DNA of 64,000 nt, from positions 97,783,322 to 97,847,321 of the forward strand of contig OZ023274.1 in assembly GCA_964007475.1 (NCBI GenBank). Direction: 5' to 3'. How positions within the stretch are numbered: the stretch's first letter is position 1; the number at the start of each line of letters is the position of its first letter. Source of the DNA: Hybos culiciformis. Taxonomy: Eukaryota; Arthropoda; Insecta; Diptera; Hybotidae. Position numbers and translations under genes: made by a program. Shown here one piece after another: positions 45,001 to 57,000 of the stretch. The notes below the pieces were generated by a model, which ran no database searches, was not told the DNA's origin, and saw only the letters and a program-made list of their open reading frames with translations.

Positions 45001-48000
45001 TTTTTTTTTAAATCTTATGAATTTGACCGGAAATGCTTGGCTTGAATTTTGTAATGCGGTTATTTTTTAAAGAATATAGAGTCTGATAGAAAAACAAATT
45101 CATATTTTCTTATGGAGTAAACTTGAGAGATTTGTCATGTGACTTTAGATATTTTTTAACTATTTGCATAGATAGTTTTGATTTTTTTTAAGTGTTACAA
45201 ATCTTTTTAAGAAAATAGATTATAGGTATTCTCTTGAACACTAATTCAATAGTAAATAATAGTAAAAAGTTGAGATTGAAAAAAAAATCAAAATGTTATT
45301 AACTTTGTTGTTAAAAGTCTTTAAGTTCAGATTTATACTTAACCTTCATATAATTTTGTTTATTATGCATACTTCTGTCTATTTATAGCAATATTTTGAT
45401 TTTATATCATTTGTGATGTGAGGAAAACATAATACGTACATAAATGCATTCTTTGAAACTTAATAACAATGTCAATCATTTAATGTGTCAGCCATTCGAT
45501 AAAATACCTTAATCGAGACCTTAATATAGAAAAACCAATAATGAAATAAAAAAAATACACCATCGAGGTTCCCACAAATTGATTTAATTTTTTATATCTT
45601 GAATGCAGATGCGATTAAAGAATATTAACACTCTGCAAATATATTTAAATTTTGATGTGAATTGAGATCAAGCGAATTAGTTGAAAATTATTTTCCTAAA
45701 TTGAAACATTTATACAAATTTCATATTTATTTATTATTATTTATTTAATATTATTTATTTAATATTATTCTCTTCCTTCATCGTACATGGAAGGCTTAAA
45801 ATTGAAGATTTTTTGCATTCTCATTTTTCTGTTTATAAATATGAAATTATTCAAGAGAAACGTAATCTTCATTCCCACATTCAGTCCTAATTTAATATTC
45901 AAACCAAAAAATTTTTAATTTCTAAAAGATTTTAAATATTTCTTATAACAGAAATAATTTTGTCTTTTTACTTAAGAACCTGTTGGGAGTGTCGCTCCAA
46001 AAATTAATATTGGTGATGAATTTAAAGTCTTACGATGTCTACAAGATCATGATGTTAATATTTTATGTCCAGCTCAATCATATCCGATACCATCGTTTCG
46101 GTATGTTTAAAAATAAAGTATTGTGAAGAATTTCAGTTTCTAACTATTATAAAAATGAACTTATTTAAATTCTAAAATCTGAAAGTAACCCAACATATGC
46201 AAAACCTATTATCATTCAGGGATTTTTTTTTATTCGCAAGAATAGTAATAGAATAACTTTTTTGTTTTATCTCTTTACCGTACTTTTTTTTTGTTAAAGA
46301 ACCTGTCGGAAGTGTTGGTCCAAAAATCAATGCAGATGATGAGTTCAGACATAAACGAGGCAAACTTTATTCCAATATTAATATATTTTGTCCAGCACAA
46401 TCGTACCCAACACCATCCTTCCGGTAAGCGATTTCCGCTAATTATTTTCATTGATCATGGGTTCATTAAATATTTTTTACAATTATAACATCTTATTATA
46501 TCACATAACATCTAATCATCATATAACTTAAGTCTTAAGATAACATGTATTATAATGAATACAAGTATTTTTGTTTATTATTGCTCACCTCTTTTACATT
46601 AATTCGTTTACTTAAAAATTTTAAGGTAAAAAAATCAAGAATCTTTAAATTTAATTTTATATAATTATTTGAATGTAACAGTGTGTACTATCCTGGCTTA
46701 AAAAACTTTACAATGCGTTGCAATTAAAAACAAATAATTTTTTTTTGTTACTTAAGAACCTCTTGGAAGTGTTAGTCCTAAAATCAATGCTGATGATAAA
46801 TTCAGAGTAAAAGAATCCATAATTCATAGTAACATCAATATTTTATGCCCTGGACAGTCATATCCAACACCTTCTTTTAGGTAAGCTCATTTACGCATTA
46901 AAAGAATTAATCGTTAGAAATATCGAAAACAACTTCCAAAACAAATAATCCACTACTGTACTCAAAAATACACGTTCTAATATTCAGGAGTGTTTTGATT
47001 AATTAAATTTATTTATTATTTACTTAAACACCATTCAAATTTTAGAACCAATGGGAACTGTTGGGCCTAAAATTAATATCCAAGATAAACATCAATTTAT
47101 AGACGTTAATATTAACCAGAATTTTGCACTGCTGTGTTTGGCACAATCCTATCCAATGCCTTCATTTAGGTAATAAAATAATCATAATAATTCTCGAAAA
47201 ACATTTATATGGTTTAGTTTTTCTATTTTTCATTTAACCTGTAAGAAAAATTTGTTTTACTTATTTGCTCAAACTATTTAACACCTGTAAACTAACATTT
47301 GGGCTTTAACATTCATTTTAAATTAAAAATCAAAATAACAAAATAAAATTATTTAAGAACCCGTTGGTAGTGTGCCCCCGAAAGTGAACTTACATGATAA
47401 ACTGCAGTTAATGCAAGTAAAAATTAACAGAAATTATGCAATGCTCTGTCCAGGACAATCTTTTCCTGTTCCATCTTTTAGGTAATTTCAAGCTTTAATA
47501 AATTTGAAATTTATTCCTATTCCCTATGTCAAAATTCAAGGCAGTAGTAGTGTTTCAAAAAAAATTATTTCATTAAACATAAATTTCAATTCCATATCTA
47601 ACTTTTAAACATTAAAGAACCAATCGGAAGCGTACCACCCAAAGTTAGTGTAGCTGACGAATTATCGAATGCTCGAGTTGATTCCGACAAAAATGTGAAT
47701 TTAATGTGTCCTGCCCAATCTTATCCCATACCATCTTACAGGTAATTAATGCCACATTATGTTTGTAAAGTGAAATCAGTGTATTCTTTAACATTTTTAA
47801 CTTAAGAATTAAAGCTATCAATAAACAAGTTTCTCCTGCCTGAATTCAGAGAGTCTTCAATTTTAAAATATGTACATCTAATTTTAATTTGATAATATTA
47901 AATCAAATTTAATCGAAATTTTAATAACAGAGCCGGTTGGAAGTGTTAGCCCAAAAATAGGAGATCGTGATCGCCTAATTGATGTTAGAACAAAAATTAC

Positions 48001-51000
48001 CAATACTTATAATCTATTTTGTCCAGCTCAGTCATATCCAGTACCATCGTTTAGGTAATTTTTTGGTAATCATTTTTTTTTAATTATCATTGTCTCCAAA
48101 AACAATTAGAAGAAAATCTATATTAATCTTGATTTTAAATACTTAAATAGTTTCTTATTAAATAAATACTTAGTAATATAGTAATTTCTTATTAGTGCGT
48201 TATGATATGTAAAGCTAATGTCAAGTAGTAAATAATCTGACTTACTGAAATCCACAACATTGAGGCAAGTTTAAAAGCAATTTAATGTAGCAAAATGACA
48301 AATTTTAAAATTTGTAATTTTCCCTTTAACCTACCTCAAGAACCAATTGGAAGTGTTCCACCAAAAATTAATTTTAATGATAAATTTCAAGCGGTTCAAG
48401 TGAAAATTGGTAAAACGTATAACATGCTTTGTCCAGGCCAATCTTTTCCAGTACCATCATTTAGGTAATTTAAAAAACTTAGTATTCCAAAGGTTAGGGC
48501 AGTTTTTTTTAGTGAGTTTGATGTAAAAAGTACCAGTATAGTGAAAAAAAAAAAATATTTATATTATATTATTGATTTAAAGAACCAGTAGGTAGTGTTG
48601 CTCCTAAAGTAAACCAACATGATCAACTTCAGACCATGAAAGTACCTAGTGGCCACGACTATGCTATAATGTGCCCGGGGCAATCTTACCCAGTTCCTTC
48701 GTTTAGGTAATTAAAATTTGTAATTAATATTAACACAACATGACAAAATACAATAATCTGCCGTAACGCATATTAGCCAAAACAATAATGAGTAAATATT
48801 CATTAAACAATGCCTTTAGTCCAAAATTACATTTTTTTTAAATCAGTTTTTAAACTACTATTCCCTTTTAGTACCAAGAATAAAACTTTTTTTTTTTTAA
48901 CCGACAATTGCATTTACTTCACAATGGCGATTATCGAAGGGTCCCCTGTCAAACAATAGTATCTTGCTTTCTAAATTAAATAAAATTATATTAAATAAAA
49001 AGTTTTAAATTGGTTTGTTTTTAAATATTTTCTTGGGTTGAATATTATACTATTTACAGAACCTGTTGGAAGTGTTAGTCCCAAAATAAATGACGGTGAT
49101 CGTTTAAAAGATGCGAGAGCTAAAATAACTCACAGTTTTAATTTATTTTGTCCAGCTCAATCGTATCCAGTACCATCATTTAGGTAATTTTTAATATACT
49201 TATTCATTGCCAACAAAACATTTTCAAAACATTTCTCAACCCAACATTGAGGAGTTTCTATTAGTAAATAAAATCTCTTTTTTTTACAATTGTTTTATAT
49301 TTTATCTTTTAAAGAACCAATTGGTAGTGTTCCGCCTAAAATTAATTTGCACGACAAATTTCAAGTAGTAGAAGTTAAAATAGGCAGTATATATGCCATG
49401 TTATGTCCCGGTCAATCATTCCCTGTTCCTGCTTTTAGGTAATTATAACAAAAATTTATTTTCATTTTAACCAAATTTCATAAAGATAATTGTTATCTTT
49501 TCCCCATATTCAAAGGCAGTTTTGTTTACTCGTTAGTTGAAAAAATAAAAATTAGTTGAGTTTATTTTGTTCTTTTAAAATTTAAGAACCAATTGGAAGT
49601 GTTGCTCCAAAAGTTAATCAACATGATCAATTTCAAGTCATGAAAGTAAAAAATAATCAAAACTATGCCATTCTGTGTCCGGGCCAATCATTTCCAGTAC
49701 CTTCATTTAGGTAATTTAATCAAAATATTGAACAATACAAAACCTCGTGCAACCTTTACTCATGTAGTAGTTGACTACTTTAAATTCTTAACATTCAAGT
49801 ATTGAGTTTAACTTTTATTTTAAAAACATTAATCCATAGCAAGTTAGATTATATTATTATATATTAAAAAAATGTATTATCAAATAGAACCACTTGGTAG
49901 TGTTGCACCGAGAGTGAACAAAAAAGATGAATATAGTCACGATAATGTTCGCAATGGCCAAACAATTGCTTTAATGTGTCCGGCCCAATCTTTTCCTGTA
50001 CCCTCGCATAGGTAAAAAACATATAAAACATTAAAGTATAGTACATAAAGTTTATCACGTTTTCTTAAAAAAAAAAAAAAGCTTCCACTTACCGCATATT
50101 TCTGTTAATAAAGCCAGATATGTATAATTGTATATGTAGTAATATTTCGGAAAATTTATTTATTTTGAATCGATTTTTTTACATAATAATTATTATACAT
50201 ATAAGTCTAACATTCTGAGCAGGATAATATTATAATGGTATTTGATTTTGAATGAAAATGCTTGAGGTATATTTTAGACTGATTTCATGTCTCTAATTTT
50301 TCTGTACAGAACCGTTGGGTAGTGTGGCACCTAAAGTCAGTATAGCTGATCAATTACAAAATGCGGGGGTTAGAATCAAAACAAATGTAGCATTATTTTG
50401 TCCAGCTCAATCATTTCCCGTTCCGTCTTTCAGGTATTTGAATTTAAGCTATCCCAACTAGGAAACATAATAAAAATTCTGTAAAATAAATCGGAAAAGG
50501 ATTTATAATGTACTAAAAAAAAAGACTTATTTATAATGTACGAATTCAACAATTAAAAAAAACGTTAAACAAGGTAACTCTACGAATTTTCTGGAATCAG
50601 GTTTTTAATTTATTAAATATGTATTAGAATATCTGGTGTTAACTTTTTTAAGAGCCCGTGGGTAGTGTACCTCCAAAAATTAACATCGGAAATAAGTTGA
50701 CTGACGCCGAGGCAGCAGCCGATGAAATTTTGAATCTGTTTTGCCCTGCTCAATCGTATCCTGTGCCCTCTTTTAGGTAAATAATTATCATAAATACTAA
50801 ACATTTATTCAATAAAAACAAAGCTTTTAAAGCTCTTATAATTAAAAATTTGATTTCGTTGTAAACACCTATGGTATAGTACGATTCAAATCACTTGACC
50901 AATGAGCTTTTAAGAGAGGGTAAAATTTGAATAAAATTATTATACAAAAATTGCATGAGCTTTTTTCTTAAATAAATTCCCCTAAATTTTGTATGCATTT

Positions 51001-54000
51001 TTTAATGGAAAGGGAAAGCTTTGCATAACGGATTGGTCAAGTGATTTGAATCGTACTATATATGATGTTCTTTTAGTTATACTTATTGTTACATTCAGGC
51101 AACTTTTCAAATTTCTTTGACTTAACTTATACAAAAAATAATCGAACCAAAAAAGTGTTGATAAACAAATTCTTATATATATATATATATATGTATAGAA
51201 CCTGTGGGGAGTGTACCTCCAAAAATTAGTTTGACTGAACGTCGTAATGATGCAGAAACAGCTGTACTTGACACAACAAGTATTTTTTGCCCAGCACAAT
51301 CATACCCAGTACCTTCATTTAGGTATTTAATATTTTTATAGCTTTATAATGGCAATTATTGTATAATTTATTTTTCTAATTGATAATAAAATTAAACAAA
51401 TTCTGAATAATTAAGGTATGAATATTGCCCCTATTTTATTCTGCTCAATCCTGCCCAGTTCCATTATTTAGTAAGTTAAATGGAATAAAAATATATTATG
51501 TACTGCTCATGTAATTCAAACCACATTGACATAAAAATAAATGAAAACTTGAAAAATGCTATTTCATCATTCAGGACATTTAAATAAAGAAATTAATAGA
51601 AATGTATTTATTATACAAAATTCTTGGTTATAGAACCGGTTGGCAGTGTCCCACCTAAAATCAGTGTAGGTGATAGACGAAAAGATGCTGAAGTACCATC
51701 TAAAGAAAATATTAGTATATTTTGTCCGGCTCAATCATATCCAGTTCCATCTTTCAGGTAAAGAAATAAATTATTGTTCAAAAAGTCAAATCTTATTGTA
51801 AATACAACTTTAAAATTTTTCGGTTATACTCTTCGTATTACTGGATCTCTTATCTTTAATGGATTAAATTTAATACGTTTACTTTTTTAATTTTTCAATA
51901 TTGCAAGACGGCATCTGACACTGAATAATATTAATGCCAATATTCTCTACATTCAGTCAGGCTAAATACAGAATTATATATATTTTTTTAAATAATTTCT
52001 ATTCAATAAGAATAAAAATATTTCAATTTATTTCTATATATGTATAAAAGAACCTGTTGGAAGCGTCAGTCCAAAACTTAGCGTTCATGATATTAGTTTA
52101 ATTCGAGAGCCAAAAAGTACTTCAATAACTCTATTATGTCCTGCTCAATCATTTCCCATACCCGTTTTTAGGTAAGAAAATTTTTTTTTTAAATTATATT
52201 GTTTGTCTTTACTTGATTAATGATTGGAAATTATAAGTTATAAGATTTGAACTTTTATTATAAATTGGCTGTTTTGAAGACCGTTACATAACAGTTCAGT
52301 CAAACAATTCCGGTTTTTATGACATTCAGGCAACTCGATGATTAAGTCGAATAGAAGAAAATATTAAAAATTATTTATATTTTTATTTAAGAACCTGTTG
52401 GTAGTGTCAGTCCTAAAATTAACGCTCATGATGAACTAAGTTTAGTTCGAGGACGAATAAATATTTCAATAACTTTATTGTGTCCTGCCCAATCATATCC
52501 GATTCCAGTTTTTAGGTAAGAAAACTGAAATATAAGCTTCTCTCGCATTAGTAGTTTTTTATTACTTTCTAAAAATATGTTCCCGTAATGTTCTAACATT
52601 CAGGAAAAATGTTATACATATTATAATATAAATTAAAATTTACATTTTTATTATGTATCATGTTCCTTTTTATGAAATAAATAGAACCAGTAGGAAGCGT
52701 AAGTCCAAAATTGACATCCGGTGATCAATCTAGAACGATATTATCAAAATTGAACACTAGTGTTACCTTATTATGTCCTGCTCAGTCTTTTCCCGTACCA
52801 TCTTTTAGGTATATAATATTAGAAAAATTAATAACAAAAATATTAATTAATATTTTATTATTTAACAAATTAATCCTAAAATTTTTAACAATTTTTGCTC
52901 AAAAAAAAAAAGATAAATATATTTCGATTGATAAATTAGACAATTTTCAATTTTTTGAAAAGATTTTGAGAGATTACATTATGATGTTTTGAAGTTTTTA
53001 TTTATCCTTATAAATAATTCGCCGTCCAAAAAAGAAAAGTTTTTGAAATCCTAACATTCACTTACAGTTTCAAAAAAAAGTCAAGCACGTACATTATTTC
53101 TCCAATAAATTGTTCTCTAACCTATATAGAACCAATTAGTGGAACAGCACCTCGGGTCGCAATGATACAAAAAACTGGTATTGATTTTGTTGAGTCAGGC
53201 AAACCAATTGCTATTTTATGTCCAGCACAAGCATTTCCAGTTCCAAATTATCGGTAAGAAATCCAAAAGTCGTACCTTGCCCAAAAAATAACAATAATTT
53301 AATTTCAAAATTGCGTTGTTGTGGTAAATTGTATGTATGGATTTATGCTTTTTAGTTACGACCATAAAAAATCGTCTCTCAATATTTCTTAATTATTTTT
53401 TTCACATGCATGATATATATATGTATATGCATTGTTGTATGTATTATGTACCTTTATTATATTCTTCGAACCTTACATTCAATAAAATTTTCACAGAACC
53501 TGTTAGTAGTGCTGTTCCAAAAGTGTCGTCCTTGTCGAAATTTGATGTTGTGGCTCATGAACGTAATACAGTTTTCTCATTACAATGCCCTGCACAAGGA
53601 TTCCCGGTTCCGGTATTTAGGTAAATTCATAATAAGAATTTCTTAGGATAGAAACAAAATAATAACTAAGAAAAGTACTATTAAAAATCAATTGAAATAA
53701 ACTATGATATAATAAAATTAAAAGCAAAAAAAAAATTAAAAAGGTTGAAAGTTCTACAGTGCTATTGGTTGTTCTTATCCTTAAAAATTTTTTTATTATT
53801 GTAAGGTCAATCCTATTCCAAAATGGATTTTGATACGTACTTTAAAATTTTCATATCATGCAAATACCAGAATTTTCGGGAAAATAACTTTTAACGACTT
53901 TTTTTTTTTTTTTAATGGATTCCGACGACAATTAGTGTCTTTGGTAAATAGATGTGGATTAGAGAAAATTAAAAATAATGGTTTGTTTCGAAGGATTGGA

Positions 54001-57000
54001 ATTTGGGGTCTGGATTTCTATGAAAATTGTTTTATTTATATGTATATGTTTATATGACTAAATCGTATACGACATTAAATAACCTTAAAAACTATGTTTA
54101 GATCCTGGTTGTGACCAAAGTATCCTAAAAGTAAAGTATCTTAAAACGTGATTTTGAAAGAGTACTACATATTTCATTTATTAGGTTTTGTTCTATATTT
54201 TTGTTTTTTTATAGTTATTATTAATGCCTTATATTACTCAACGTTACAGGTTTTAAACTTAAAATATGTAGAAACAACAAAAACATTAAACTTTGAACCC
54301 ACAGCAAATTTTAAAATTATCTATGACAATTATTGTTACAAAAGTAATGACATCAATATTATAATCTGTATATAGTATTTAAATGTTTTTATGAAATTCC
54401 ATTTATTAAAAATTATATATTTTAATATTTTAAAACAAATTATTACAATTCATAAATATCTACTTTCAGAATTTTTATTATTTCATATCATAATATTTAT
54501 CTTATGCAAATTTTGTATTTACAAATACAATATTCTTATACATTGTATCTTTTTCCAAAGAGTTAATTTTCGCGCATGCGTACTTACAGCCTCAACACTG
54601 CTTGAATATTAAACACACACTATTATAAGTTTGTTTTCGTTGCTTCTCTTTCTTCCATTGTATTGTTGACTTTTTCTTAACAACCACTTGTTGAATATTT
54701 TTGTGGAACATAGAAAGTAAACAATTCCCCTAAAATCATTCCAAAGACAAAGAAAAATATATAAGTGGGGTATTTTCTATTTGTCCTGCTTTATTTGGAG
54801 AAACCGGCTTTTTCCACGTGTTACTTCTTTGTGTTGGTGTTAATTATAAAAGTGTGTGTATGTTTTTGTTGTGTTGCGTTTTTCTAGGTCAAGAATTTAT
54901 TGTATTTGTTTTGTAATTTAATTCATATTTCTGTTTATTTACCTCTTCGATGATATCAAAACAAAAATGTGTAAAAAAAATTTTCATTCATAATTTTTCA
55001 ATGCGATGTTGGCAAATTATTTTTGTTTAACATTTAGTATGCTGCTGCATATGTATGCTGTATGAGTTTATGAAAATTTATAAAGAAAAACTTTACCATG
55101 TACATAATATTATAATGAATGAATGATACCACTTGTTGCTGCTGGAATTAAGAAAAAAAAGTAAATAAGGTGTTTGAAGTTTTCCTTTTTCATTTTTCCT
55201 TTTGTACAAAAATTAAAAAAAAAAGTAGGTATATGAGAAGAAAATTGGGACAATAAATTTCTAGTGAAAGTTCATATTTTGCGCAGACAAAATAAATGTT
55301 TGACTTTAGTTTGTTTTGGGTTAGTGACCCTATTTTAGTAAAAATCAAGGATATGTTATAATTTTTTTTGTTTATGTTTGAAATACATACTATATGTAGG
55401 TCACTTTTATTTTCAGTTGCTCCTTGAAGTAAAAGTTATAATAACCTTGTTTATTTAATTATGTATATACAAAATTATATGCACTTAAGTACAATGTACC
55501 CACATATATAACTTTTTGGCTATTTGTAGATAGATATTAGAAAATTATCCATGACATAATTTGTTTAGTTTTGTTTAAGTATTAATTAATAAATAATAAT
55601 ATGTATAAGGTTAATTATGGATAAGTAAATCGTATTATAAAAATCAAACTTGGTAAATTTATAATTAATTTTTTCAACTTTCAACCATCTTCGGCATTCA
55701 TCACCTCAATAAATAATAATTATATCACTTATTAATGACCCTTGAAAAGTAAAATAGGGGATGATTGGTTTTGAGAATAAACAGAGAATTTTCTGATTTA
55801 TTTATTTTCTTTTCTGTAAAATTTTTATAATTCTGATAAAATACAACACTACTCTGCTCTTAATTTTCCAATAATATATTCAATGTGCTGGAACAGTATT
55901 TAATATATTATTAATATAAATGATCAGACGATCAAATACGAAATAAATATTGTATTACTATTTCAATAAATTATTTATTATAAAAGTTTATAGTTGATTT
56001 ACTATTTGCTGAAATTTTGAAATGAAATATTACTATTTTTTTAAACAATTTAAGTCAATCATCATAATAACAAATTTTTATATAGTAAATTAACATAATT
56101 TCATAATTTTTATTTTCAATATATTACTATATTTCAGAAGTTTCTTTACAAAAAAATAAAAATTAACAGATTGAAATATCTAAAACTTCTTAATGTAAAA
56201 ATATTACTCATTAATAAAATCTTTTTTCTGACCTTGCGAATTAATATTGAAAGTGTATTTCATATTTATTATTTAGTATTTTTATTGAAAATATTCCGTA
56301 ACAAAATAGAAACACTTAGTATTTTCCATATTCCATAACCGCATTATCATACTATTGATATCGATATCTAAGCCGATATTGATTGATATTGAAATTGAAA
56401 CTTAATCATACATTAGAATTAAAAAAACAAAGTATTGGTTATAAATAAAATAAAAAAGAAAAAAACATTAGAATTAACTAGAAGAATATTTTGGTTAATA
56501 AATAAATATTGTGTATAATGTCGTAATTGAAAAACATTCAGAAGCTTTCACACCTTAATAAAATTCACACTTACCGAGTATGTACTAGCTGACCAGCTAT
56601 TCATTTAAATTTGTTTTATAAATTTTTTTTTTAACGATAATAAATCTATAAATATATACTCACATCACAAGTTGATTTTTTACTGCAAATATAATATCAC
56701 ACAATTTTCATACATGAACACATTATGCGTTTATCATAATAAATATTTTTATTTTTGTTATAATTTATATCTATCAGAACCAGTCGGCGCAAAAGCACCA
56801 ACATTTTCAACTGATTCTGTTACATTTTCATTTATAAGAGAAGCCGGTCATAGTTTTGCACTGTTATGTCAAGCTCAAGCTTTTCCTGTGCCATTAATAA
56901 GGTTTGTTTTTCTATTTGAGAGTTCTTTCATATTATGATGGTTTTTTAAAGTCGTTTTAAGCTAAAATTACAGAAATTGCAAAAGTTTAGATTTTTACAT

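Larger units (their letters stand above)
43551..45976. other. Intron 5 with the exon 6 docking site
   Basis: 2.4 kb AT-rich intron. The notable content is the G/C-richer block at 44911-44950 (listed separately) and a short tandem repeat at 44475-44519. No additional exon was found. Confidence 0.6.

Noticed and set aside
53830..54612. Open frames in the exon 6 cluster gap
   Set aside because: No EPxGS start, no CxAQ core and no acceptor or donor at the right phase.
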